A stretch of 64,000 bases of DNA from Asterella californica (Eukaryota > Streptophyta > Marchantiopsida > Marchantiales > Aytoniaceae): contig JAYKYS010000019.1 of NCBI GenBank assembly GCA_036924285.1, positions 6,324,001-6,388,000 on the forward strand, in the 5' to 3' direction. The notes beneath the pieces are model-generated. The model saw only the letters and a list, made by a program, of their open reading frames with translations. It did no database searches and had not been told where the DNA came from. Position numbers and translations under genes: made by a program. Positions 45,131 to 56,010 of the stretch are shown here, one piece after another. Within the stretch, counting starts at the first letter, position 1; each line of letters starts with the position of its first letter.

Positions 45131-47155
45131 TTACTTTTGCAAATATGAGAGCCTCTCAAAGACTGTCTATTTCGCTCATGGTTTGTCCAGACGGTCAGAA
45201 ATTGAACAAAATGTCTATCATCCGGACTACAGATCTTAGCATAAGACGATCTATCGTCAATCACCTTGGTCTCCATGCGCACGGTGGTGATATAAGAATG
45301 ACAAGATACGAAGCAGAGGATTGCACAAAAAAAGTGCTGATCTACTTCCACATCATCTATCTTCACACTCACGTTAGGACAAGCTCCATATAACTCACCC
45401 TTTTGGTAGTTAGTAGCACGCAGCACCCAGCCTTGATTCCGTATGATAGACCACTGTCATCTCTCGTATACCTCCTGTGACATGATATTGATTTCGGATC
45501 CGTGATCAACGAAAGAAACAACAAGTTCAAACAAACCTCCAAGTTGTAGCACGAGACCAACAGCTGGACTCTCATCATCAGTTTCGTCATCATCAGCCTC
45601 GATAGTGTTGGTACCAGCAACCAATGCTTCTTGATGGTATCCCTTGTCACCAATCTCCTGGAAATGCACCTTTCCAAATTCCACATCATTCACATAAGCC
45701 TCTATCACATCTATCATTTGACTTTCTACCTGCTCGGATATCATCTGCCTCTATTGTTTGATGACATCAATAATCAGCTCGTGAAACTCCCTCTTTGCAA
45801 TACCAAGAACCTCCCGAAGTGAAAACTCAATCCGTGCATCTAGTATCCTCTGCTCCAAAATGCTCTTAAGATCAGTGGAAATCTCAATATCTGCAGCCAA
45901 CTTGTAAGCCGGTCCTTTTCTTTTTTCTTGAGCAATGAATCGTCTATCGACAGTAGTTGACTCTGCTGAGGTCTATGCACGTCCTCCATCGGACCTGGTA
46001 CATGCGGAGGAGCTTGAGAAGTAGATGAGACATTCTATGGAGGAGCTGGTCATCTTCTGATGACACTCCGTCTTTCTCTAATCTCTTTTGGAGTCCTAGT
46101 TTCAAGCTTAGAGGCATCTCGTCGCTTCTTCTCTTCCACAAAAGCATCCTGCCAGTGAACATGCTTATCTACGTCCAAGAAGACTTTGATAGACGATGTA
46201 TCTACGAGATCTCTCCACCCTATGACTTCTATGGATAGTTTCTGCTCCTCTTTTCAACACCTCAGAAGGGACTTCAACATTGCTATTCTTAGTAGACCTA
46301 CCTAGCAAAGTAGAGATAGCAGAGACTTCAATATGCCCATCATACACATCAAGATTCATTGGTGGTACCGTCAACGTAGTTATCGTTGTAGATGTAGCGA
46401 GATGAGACAGACTACTCATACCTCCTCGTCCAAACTGCGTGCTAATGGCTCTCCAGTAGAAACAAGGTGCAGTCTATCGTTCTAGTAGCGAACTACACCA
46501 TCTCGTAGAAGGACTGTAAGCTCTTGGCAATCTCCTCGAAGATGATCTGGACTATCAGACCAGATACATCTACGGACAGGAGCACCTCCTGATAGTGCAG
46601 CAGCAAGCATTGGTGGTAGCTATCTCTGCAAACCAGCCAGCTCTACTTTTAACTCACGCATATGTTGGATCAACTCTTCGATTTGATTTTGTTAGACTCT
46701 AGTTCTCAACAGTTCTCTGAACAAGTACTCTCTGTGTAAGAACTGACACAATCGGCACTGGAGGCGCTGCTGCAGTAACAACAGGTCTAGGAGTAGGAGT
46801 GGGAAGCTGCTGTACTTGAGGAGCAGCATAGAGTTGAAAGATCACTTCCGCAAGCAATCGTCCTCTTACAACCACTCTCTCTCGTCTCTACCTTGTTAGA
46901 ACAGGCATAACGTCCTCAACTCTCTCTCAATCCATAGTAACACCTCGGTCAGCCGATCGATCTGCTAACATGAAGTATAATCGATCTGTTGTAGTCTCAT
47001 CGATGGCTTGCAAGAAGAGCTCTGTCCTTCTAGCATCCAAGGTTATTCGTTCGTGTGTTGAAAGCTGTCGGTATCTTTGATCAAACTCTCTCAGCAACTC
47101 GTTTAATCCCATCCTACGGTCAAGTTGTTGCTCAATCCAATCCAAAAACGTTGTC
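45106..47155 (-). pseudogene. E4 gag-protease
   Basis: Minus strand. It begins inside gag at TTFLDWIEQQ (47155) and continues with LREFDQRYRQLS and ARRTELFLQA to about 46930. Then come the zinc-knuckle region (about 46560), the linker, protease with VDHGSEINIMS (about 45500), and an end near 45106 with TAG. The N-terminal third of gag is missing. Several stops and shifts. It retains DRSADRG, which shows the deletion in E1 gag. Confidence 0.82.
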
Positions 47156-47159
47156 GAGT

Positions 47160-47900
47160 TGAGAGTCTTTCTTGGGGAGGGCGGACCTCTTGACTGTGAC
47201 CGATCAGAGAAAAATGACCAGAAAGGAAAATAGGTTGCTGCTGACGATGAGATCTCAAAACACTGCTCCTTGTGCTCACCAATTACAAAATAAACACTCA
47301 AATACACACTCAAGTACACAGATAGATCTCTCAGGAGTCGAAATAGCTTTATTTCAGTGTCGCTGCATCATCAATCTCTTCAACTGTAAAGAAAATCTCT
47401 CTGTCTTCCTCTCCTGCGTGTCTTTTTCTCCCGTCGATCAGTTTTCAACCAAAAGTCTACCAAGTACGTCTCAATCCGAACCTAATAGTGAAATTAGGAC
47501 CCCTGAATCTTATTCCTCTCTTTGCCCCAACTGAAACTCTCAGAAATTTGATCAAGCGTCGATCAAAAGTCCTCCGTAGATTTTCAAACGATCTCTCTCA
47601 ATAAAACTGTCTCCTGAGAGTAATTTCTCCTCCGTACAGTTTATTGGACAACGCCCAAGCTTAAAACTCCTGCCCCTCTCCTTACGATGGTCTCCCAATT
47701 CAATCTGTCCCCAATTTGATCTTTCCCCAGCTTCTTAGCTTCTCCTCGTGTTCCGCTTCAGCTCTCTCCGAAACATCCCTTTGCAAAAAACTGTCCCCCG
47801 ATCCCAAGTCGCCCCAGGTAAATAACCTAAAAGTTAAGGCCCCAGCTTAAGCTGCCCCCCTTCTGTCCTTATCAATGACCCCCTTTTAAACTCTAATTCT
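47160..47900. other. Unassigned DNA between E4 and minisatellite
   Basis: No similarity to the elements described here. A 120-codon plus-strand frame at 47172-47534 has no recognisable domain. Nothing further supported. Confidence 0.45.
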
Positions 47901-47925
47901 CCTCCTTCCGCCTCCTCTTCCACTG

Positions 47926-48365
47926 TCGCTGTAATCTTCCGCTGTAATCTTCCGCTTCCGCTTCCGCTGTAATCTTCCGCTTCAGTTTTCCGTTGGCGCT
48001 GTAATCTTCCGCTTCCACTGCAATCTTCCGCTTCAAGCTTCCGTTGTAGTTTTCCGCTTCCGCTGTAATATTCCGCTTCAAGCTTCCGCGGTAATCTTCC
48101 GCTTCCGCTGTAGTTTTCCGCTTCCGCTGTAATATTCCGCTTCAAGCTTCCGCGGTAATCTTCCGCTTCCGCTGTAGTTTTCCGCTTCCGCTGTAATCTT
48201 TCGCTGTAATATTCCGCTCCAAGCTTCCACGGTAATCTTCCGCTTCCGCTGCAATCTTCCGCGGTAATCTTCCGCTTTCGCTGTAATATTCCGCTCCAAG
48301 CTTCCGCGGTAATCTTCCGCTTCCGCGGTAATCTTCCGCTTCCGCTGTAATCTTCCGCTTCAAAC
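47926..48365. repeat. TTCCGC-type minisatellite with a 64-bp higher-order unit
   Basis: Degenerate copies of TTCCGCTTCCGCTGTAAT. Units beginning GTAGTTTTCCGC at 48046, 48110 and 48174 are 64 bp apart and nearly identical. All minus-strand frames stay open because the repeat lacks stop words there. The 64-bp period is not divisible by three, so the resulting repetitive open frames (up to 181 codons) are not taken as genes. Confidence 0.85.
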
Positions 48366-48483
48366 TCTCTAAGAAACATTTCTCAGAAAAATGTCCGCTT
48401 CCGCTTCAGTTTTAAGGCCCCTGTTAAAGTTGTTCCCCTGCTGTCCTTATGCGTACATAATAATCAGCAAAAGTTTCCCGTGT

Positions 48484-48626
48484 CCTCGATGCCACCCTGA
48501 ATATACTACAAGCCATCCAATGTAGGCCGAAGCCCCAACACTTATGAGGCTGCCCCACAGGGCTTACAGCCCCTCCATATGCGCACCAGGTATCTCTCAT
48601 AGTATATTCAGGATGGCATGCGGAGG
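48484..48626 (-). ncRNA. Structured inverted repeat, possible RNA or MITE
   Basis: Arms 48489-48508 and 48600-48619 are 20 bp with one mismatch, which would be a G-U pair in a minus-strand transcript. CCTC/GAGG adds four pairs outside. Inside, the minus strand can form GAGG-GGCTG with CAGCC-TC, plus a small GGC-TTCG-GCC hairpin (a stable tetraloop type). The shape resembles a branched RNA, but no known family is recognised. It could equally be a small inverted-repeat transposon. Confidence 0.4.
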
Positions 48627-50033
48627 CTTAGGTCAGGAAGCTCACGATTAAAGGAGATACCGGTCTCCCGCCCCTAGATATGCAGGACGTGGCTGCATAT
48701 CCAACATAGACTCCCTTCCAGGAGGCCAACATGCCGGAATAGGAACCAGAGGCCAGGGGGGATTGATCCTGAGACCACTTCCCTCCTAGGCAGGCGCCCT
48801 ATCACTGGGATGGCCTTTGGTTCCGTTCAAGAAGGTAAAAACTTTTGTACATATGTTTACTTGAAGAAATTTTTCTGTAAAATCTTTACTAGCCTTTCTT
48901 ACACTAACTTCTCTATACAACTCCGTTTTTAATGAACAAGGAGTCAAAACTATAGTATTTGTGAACACCTACACGCTCACGCTATCCGATTCTGAGTTCG
49001 AGTCACGAACCAGAATCGACGGATTTCTCTCTTTCACATATTTCACAGCCTAAAACTCGTACTAACTATTGCTTAAAACACTTTCTGTCAAAACTAGAAG
49101 CATGAGGTCGCTCTCCTCGTCGAGCTTTGCATTCTGGTGTCTTTCGACTCCTTTAGGGGTGATATTCCAACCCAAGCTAGGGGGCAGCTTGTCAAGCATA
49201 GCCCCAGCTTAGCTCCTGCCTAGCTTGTTAAGCTGCAGGGCAACTTCCTTTACACAATATAGAAAAAAATCTCTTTGCAATACTTTTCACTGTACAGACC
49301 TATGTACAATACGACAACGTCCTTGTAATAACTCTCTCAGAATCCTTCTGCTTCAGATTGTCGTGCAATACCTTCTATCGCTTAACCGGCTGCCGCTGTG
49401 ATTTAAGCAAATAACCAAATATGACACTTGGACTAAGAGTTAAAGTTGTAGAATTTCTTACATTTCTCCGAAGCATTTCGTCCCTTGCTAAACCCTTTCT
49501 CGTCTATGGGTGCCTAGGTATCCAAATAGGTGTAAGGTTAGCCGAAAGATGGTTAACGGTTCAAGTACGCAAGGTGAATTCCCTTGAAAATCCATTTTTT
49601 GATTTTTAAAATCATTTATATTTTTAAAGACTTAAATAAAGACTTTTTGCAATAAAAATTAGTTATCATTTTAGTAGAAATTCATTATAAATTTCAAAAC
49701 TAAACAGTTCTCGAACAAAAGAATTAAACTCTTTATAAGTAAGAAAAAAGGTGTGTTTTGTACAGATTCTTATACTACAGTTCGCGGAGTAGATAAATTA
49801 ATTGCCCACAACCCGTTTTCACGGTTTAGGCTGCTATGATAGTTTGTCTAGAATAATAAGTTTTGGCCTTGTGTATGTGGCACGCTCCGCATCCTCCTGT
49901 GGCCCGTCCATGTAGCGGATTTCTGGTCATTTTACGTCGCTAGTCGTCACTTTCGCCCGTACGTCCGGGATTAAGACATCTTTACGTCCGTCTGCATTCC
50001 GGTCTGTCTTCACCGAGTGCGTGCGATCTCTCT
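48627..50033. other. Intergenic DNA upstream of TML, nothing recognised
   Basis: Short frames only. 49150-49250 has clustered AGCTT words. 49600-49750 is AT-rich. The segment shared with the inverted TML fragment starts at about 50034. Confidence 0.45.
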
Positions 50034-50716
50034 GCACTCGTTCGTTGAGAGCGAGCTCGACCTCGACCTCCGACACAAACAGACCTCGCGATCGCTTTCT
50101 GGCGTTCCTCTTGTGTGGAAAAAGCTCATCCATCAGAAACTCCGTTTAGAAGAAGAAAGCGCAGGGTAGCAAAAAACATCAAGCACTGGGTGGAAATTCG
50201 TTTCATGGCATGTTTGGCGCTTTCCTTGCAGCCCAAGAATGGGCCCGATGTGCTCCTTCAAACGTAAATTTCATATTCCATCTCCGATCCATTTTATAAG
50301 TACCTGGGCGGGGAAGATCTCACAGTTTATAAGTGTACTTTTTAGGAATGAACGGACTTTGATGCATCCCTTCATTGATCACCATCAGTTTGTTGCTATC
50401 TGATGGTCCTCGTAGCGCCGAGCCCTCTAAAATCAGTGCTTAGAAGGATCTTCTTCCTGAAGCGAGGGACTCTTACTGTCTGCTGTAACAAGCTCGGATC
50501 AGTGAATTCGAGGAATGGGTTTCTTGAGGAAATAATGTGATAGAGTTTGGATGTGGTGGATTAACTTGAGGTCTCACGAAGACGCCTGGCGAAAGCCCTG
50601 TCTAAGACAAATTCAATTGCTAACGATGTCGACTCAGGAGGATTTGGATCCGTGACGTCACTTTACAGATCTATCCCAGTTCTTATCTCGAGCGACAAGA
50701 TATAGATTGGGCATTC
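50034..50716 (+). promoter_or_regulatory. TML upstream region (putative promoter and 5' leader)
   Basis: TTTTATAAG at about 50291-50299 is TATA-like, and the partial copy at 30.4-31.3 kb keeps TTTATAAGTACC here. A short upstream open frame (ATG at 50626, nine codons, TGA at 50653) lies 60 bases before the TML start. In the partial copy its ATGTCGACTCAG start is kept but the stop differs. Extent and function are inferred. Confidence 0.45.
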
Positions 50717-53700
50717 ATGTGTTTAAGACTGCTCTTGTTGAATGACTACAGGCGGGAGTGGTTTCCTCCGGCCAGGGCGGCGTTGGCTTCAAGCAGCTTC
50801 AGGGTGACTCGCGAAAACCCTGCTGCTGCTGCGAAGACTGACGATGTTGATCATCAACCCGCCGGGTACGTTTCTGAAACCCGTCAGGAGCAGTTCTCAC
50901 TTTCTCCATTTCACTTGTATCCTTTGCTTGAGCCCACATTAGAGTCTCTACTGCCTTGTTGATGAGGATGCATTTAAGGAACTCTTCGTCCATTATGCAG
51001 GTCTCCCGCATGATACATGATGCAGACAATTTTATTTTCTCCTTGTTCATGCGTAGGCTTGGGAACGATTGGCTTTCAACAGCAAGTGGTCAAGTTGTGG
51101 TCGGTAAGGAGAGCAAGTATGTGCCTGTTACACCTGAAGCTGTACTTTTCAGAAGTTCTGTTCTGTGTTTAGAATTTGACAGCTTGGTAAACTTTACACT
51201 CTCTCTTCCGCATATTGCTTACGATCCCAATCATGAAGTCTTGTCAAATATCTTGTGTCTATAAGTTATAAGGTAGTTGTTCTCCAATTTTTAGTTGTTA
51301 TTAAGTACGAGCTCCAAGTTCGCTCTCCGACCACGTGGGCCTATATTTTGTTCCTCTCAAATTTGAATCCGCCGCTGAACTTCTCTCCCTGCTTCGGTGT
51401 GATGTGATTTGCCGGGGACATAAAACTTCCTTTTAGCTCCCTTGTTTTTGCTTGATCCTTGAGACAGCAGGAAACAAGATAATCCGATTTTCTCATCCAT
51501 TCCTCAGAAATGTGGCCAAACCCGAGACAGGGTAGGGCGCTGATGAAGTCGTTCCAGTAGGAAGAAGTGTGAAAAGTTGGCAGCTTCTATGCCGCTTGTT
51601 GATATCCTTCAACTTACTGTCGGACCTGCATTTAGCTAGTACTGCAGAGTTCTGCTTTAGGATTGACAAGTTCGTCACTTTTCTTCGGTTTTTTTGTATG
51701 TTTCCTTCTTGGTCGTCCTACTGTAGGTTCCATTTGATATCCGTGTGTTCTCTTTCTTCACGTGTGGTCAACAGGTGTGACCACACGGGAACAGGTCAAC
51801 AGGAAAGGACGCTTTTCTCTTCTCTTCCGTCTTTCCTGCATATCCCCGTCCGTCTGTATGATGCTCTGCCTCATGTCGCGCTTCCTCTGTCATACTCTAG
51901 CACCTCCCAGCCAGGGCGCGGGGTATGGTCAGACAGGCTACGGGATGCAGTTCTTAAGGAGTACATCGCTGTCATACGCTTACATTTCACTTTTGGGATA
52001 TCACTAACAGACCTTGTTACAAAAGAGTCTTTAGTATGAAATTTACAGCCTTGAATGTGGTACGTCTATACTCACTACGTGTCTGTATTCTGGACAAAAC
52101 AGATATAGGGTGGTTTATAGGCTGGTGAACACGATATATGTTTTGGGTATTACCACTGCTGATCAAGATGTTAGCAGCAATGTTTTTGAGTGCGCCAGCA
52201 CGGTCAACCAAGCTGTCAGGTAGGGTTCTGTGTCCTTTCTGAGACAACCAAATCTATAGTACTGAAAGCTTGATTATTAAAACTGCATTTGGGACGCTCA
52301 TCTTGCTTCTTGTCCCTTCTCACTACTGGTATGATATGTTGATGATGTTCCCTATAAACGTGATTGATATTATGTCTTTTTCTGCGTCCTTTCTGGCACA
52401 ACCAAATCTATAGTACTGAGAGCTTGATTATTACACACTACATTTGGAATGCTCATCTTGCTTTTTTTCCCTTCTCACACTGGTATCATATGCTGATGAT
52501 GTTCACTACAAGCGTGATGGATAGTATGTCTTTTTCGTCAGGGTAGATTGTTCACGGGTTGTGAGTTGGCAACACTGCACGTTTTTCGAGACAGCAAGTT
52601 TTCTTATCGTTGGTCCATGCAGTGTGTTGGTGGCAGCTTGCAAGGGCATTGATGTTACAGCGGACAAGCTTCTTAGAAAGTATACGGAGGTGAGTCTCCA
52701 GCAGTTCTCTGGCAGTAATTCGGGTCAGCACATTCTAGGAAGAAGATGTGCTCTAGTATTAAAGTACGATTCTCAGTGAACTGAGGACTGTCAAGACCAC
52801 TTTAAGAAACCATCAGTGTAACCTATGAATGGTGCACATGTAATTCTAGGTGTACATGGCACTTGATGTTGTTCTGCGAGGAGTTAGTGCCGCCCGACTC
52901 GCCACAATTCTGGCTAGCTTTCATGGAGAAGGCATAGCTCAGATTGTAGTTTCAGCAACAGATGCTGAAAATAGGGTTCGAGGTGCAGAAAGCTGGAATC
53001 AAGTCAAAGGACAATCTGTGGACCGTCTCGCGAATATCGAGGTTCGTAAAATGATGGCAGGTCGTTCGTTTAGTGTGTTGGTTTCACGTCTGTTACTTAC
53101 TGAATCGTCTTAGTGTCGATGCGTCGCTCATCCTGGCTGACCAGATGGCTGGACTGTGTCGTTCGTTTTCGATCTGCAGCTCTTATCAAATGCAACATTT
53201 GAGCTTCCGGAACAGACTTTGGCCGCTGGCGATGAAGCCGCCGCTGCGCTTGGTACCCCTGGTCAAACAAGCGCTATGGTAGGGGCGAATGTTGCGGAGA
53301 AGCCTGAAGAGAAGCCTGAAGTTAATGAAGATCCATTTGCAGCGAGTGATGCGATTAATAAACCAGAAGAGCTTCTTACAGGTGGTTTCAAGAAAAATAA
53401 GGAAGCTCCCGCAGATGTGACCGCGGGGCTTGCAGAACTGACGGTTCCTACCGGCCCGCAAGGAACCTCAGATATTAAAGGCGTTGAGGGGTTCGAAGGA
53501 GAATATGGAGAGCTCGAATATGACGAACCTGATGGAGGTTTCGGGGATGATTTTGAGGGGCTAACTGACGCATTTGGTGGAGGCCTGGACCCCACAGAAT
53601 TCGGTGCGTCAACTAAAGAAGAGAAGAAGAAGGATCTTGGTTTGGGAGGATTGGAGGTACTGGAAGGTGGCGGAGGGAAGGAACCGGATACAAAGGACGC

Positions 53701-56010
53701 ACAGACTAAAGGGGCAGCTGATAATGCAACTCCAGGTTTGAGCCACTCATATAAACACTGATCTTGCATCTCTAAGAATCGTTAAGCTAAAGTCCCCTGA
53801 TGAACAGTCAGCTATACCTGATCAGTTCTTACCGGGCGTGGGATGCGTGAAGTGAGTTGTTTCCTACCTGAAAACATATTCTAACTAGAGGTACTTGGCT
53901 GCGTATTTTCAGGTGGTCCTGTGTTCGGGGTGGATGATTCCGGAGCTAGTAAGGGTCCGCTATTGTGGTTGACAGAGGACATATCTGCGGAGTATGAAGG
54001 TGCTGCTCTAACACGTGTCGCTCTACAAGGTGTACTTCACCTGCTGACGGTTCCTCCCTCTGTAAGCAAAGAAGATACAGAGTTTTCGTTGAGCCTGGAG
54101 GGTGCCGCTAGTATCAAGGTTGGTTTCACATGGAGACTCATATAGATCTTTGCTTGATCATTTTGGGATCTTCAGGAGCTTGTATGGCGAAAGAAGTAGT
54201 TGACGAAGAAATCTCGCTGTTAACCGTTTGGTATTTATCATGTTCTTCCAGCCAAAATACTTTTAGCAGCGTTTCACCGACGACCATACGTTGCCAAACC
54301 GTGCTGAGAAGATGCATCATTGATCGTCAATTTTTCTGATTGTGCAGAGAGCAGTGGTTAGGGGTGCAGTAGCAGGAAGTTTGGGGAACGGTGTATATCA
54401 TGTCCGGACTTCTCCGTCCGAATCCTCCATTCCTATTTTGAAGTATCGATTGCAGCCGCGGTTTACTCCTATCCCACTTAGACTCAGGTTTGTGGGCATT
54501 GCCGATCAGTGTGTTCTTGTCAAGTCGCTCTTCGCTCTGGCCTTGTCGTCCAGACGCCGCCACGTGTATAGGCCATTGTTGGCAGAAGCTTTTATACCTG
54601 CTTAGTTAATCTACTATGCGTGAGGCGGACTCCTATGGTTATGTGGATTTCACTGCCGTAGGAACATTAACCTGAAGTCGATGGCTGTCAGTTTGAACAC
54701 GTGTCTACTAAAGGTGGCCTCTTCCTGATCGCGGTGTGGGCTTTTTCCAGGATGGTTAGCCGTCAAAATCCTCTAACTTTATCTTTTATGATACAAGTAC
54801 GTGAAATGACTTCCCTTCATACTTTTCCACTTTCTAAACAGAAGGCAGTCGTGTGTAGTTACATATATTTATGTGAGGGACATTGGAAAGCGAATTGAGG
54901 TCCATTCCTGTTTCGTTGTGAAACTATCGGTACCAAACACCATTGTACGACTGATCCATGTGATGTATATGATTTGTGTGCAACAACAGGGTCATAATTA
55001 GATTCACATTTTTCGCTAAGTTAGGGTGTTAACTGACTTGTTTGAGTGTCATGTGTTTAATAAACTATGCAGTATGTGGCAAATCCATACTTGCCTGGTA
55101 TCTTAACGGATGTAGTTTTCATTGTGAAGCTACCGTTCGCACCTTCAACTCTGAAGATGGCACCCAGGTATTTACTTCTTGAGGTTAGGAGATCTGGTGT
55201 CAGTAGATATTCTCCAACGGTGCGCGAGAATTTCTTTCCTATCTGGACCATAATCCGAGGGATCGAGGAGTGATCACCTTCGCCGCTAACAGATATGGTG
55301 GTCTTTAGCATACTTGTATAGACCTAAATCTTCTGAGATCCTGCTTTCTATCGCACAACGAGCCTTTCCTTCTTGTCAACTACCAGAAAGATGCAAGTCG
55401 ATTACGACGTTATTCTTATGGTGCTAATTCTAACGTGGTGTAATGCTGCAGAGGTGCATTGGATCGGAATGCTAGAGAGTTGAGATGGCAGGTGCCTGAA
55501 ATACTGGTTAGTCCCACTGAGCACCGACTTAAGAGTTCCTGCTGCATTTTTGTATTATTAGTACAGATACCATCACAACAAGGTTGTTGATTCACATAGT
55601 TGTTTCCCCGATATCTAACAAGAAGTTACCAACGGCAGTTGACGGAGCCGAGCTGTTGGTAATTTGGTTATGAGTGAAATCAGCTGATTTTAGTGTGTCC
55701 ATCACCTCTTATGCGTCGAATTCCAGATACTGTGCTCAGTCTTTCATTTGGTTTCTGACAGCCGCAGGGCAGTCCACAGCGGCTGAGAGCCCAACTACCG
55801 CTTGCACCGGAATTCGTCTCGTCGTTACAAAGTCAAGAAAATGGTCAAAAACCAAAAGAAGTTCCGATTAAGCTGCGAGTAGAATTTTCATGCAGAGGTC
55901 ACTCGCTCTCTGGCATTGCTGTGGTTCCTGTATCAAAAGATTCTCCTCCTCCGTTTTCCGTCGGCGAACACTTCTTCAAAGCAGGAGAGTTTTTGTGTTC
56001 TCTTTCTTGA
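50717..56010 (+). CDS. TML: TML, TPLATE-complex muniscin-like subunit
   Basis: Medium-chain-like subunit of the TPLATE complex, an adaptor for clathrin-mediated endocytosis at the plant plasma membrane. Exons: 50717-50865, 51057-51116, 52103-52219, 52623-52689, 52850-53041, 53180-53735, 53913-54118, 54348-54487, 54751-54796, 55073-55167, 55452-55506, 55768-56010. All introns are GT-AG and the sum is 1926 nt (641 residues plus TGA). Residues 1-195 are longin-like (REWFPPAR, VVYRLVNTIYVLG, KYTEVYMALDVVLRGVS). Residues 196-380 are an acidic linker with DPFAASD. Residues 381-641 are a mu-homology domain (LTEDISAEY, GNGVYHVRTS, YVANPYLPG, ending GEFLCSLS). Recognised by recalled similarity to Arabidopsis TML. 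50717 is the first ATG after an in-frame TAA. Exon ends are read by eye. Confidence 0.93.
52231..52538 (+). repeat. Tandem 154-bp duplication in TML intron 3
   Basis: Two direct copies begin at 52231 and 52385 (shared CAACCAAATCTATAGTACTG and GCTCATCTTGCTT words). They differ at several positions, so the duplication is not recent. It lies fully within the intron between 52220 and 52622 and does not touch the splice sites. Confidence 0.85.

Larger units (their letters stand above)
37752..47155 (-). mobile_element. E4: minus-strand E1-family element, split by E6
   Basis: Read right to left: gag (from 47155), zinc-knuckle region, protease (45460-45750), frameshift site, linker, RT (43090-44330), then a break at about 42938. 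RNase H continues at 38443 (the word TAGAAAC is shared with E1), followed by the integrase zinc region, with an end at 37752 before the integrase core. Both ends are truncated and no LTR belongs to it. It is older than E1 and E2 by its number of lesions. Confidence 0.87.

Noticed and set aside
47834..48379. Minus-strand repetitive open frames of up to 181 codons
   Set aside because: All lie in the TTCCGC minisatellite. Several frames are open at once and the 64-bp unit is not a multiple of three, so they reflect composition rather than a gene.
48980..49010. tRNA-like GAGTTCGAGTCAC word
   Set aside because: Surrounding bases do not fold into a cloverleaf and no A box lies at the right distance.
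51569..52039. 156-codon plus-strand frame in TML intron 2
   Set aside because: It lies wholly between a good donor (51117) and acceptor (52102), has no domain, and would break the TML reading that joins cleanly without it.
53263..53769. 168-codon minus-strand Pro/Ser-rich frame
   Set aside because: Antisense shadow of TML exon 6, whose acidic Gly/Glu-rich codons leave the reverse strand open.
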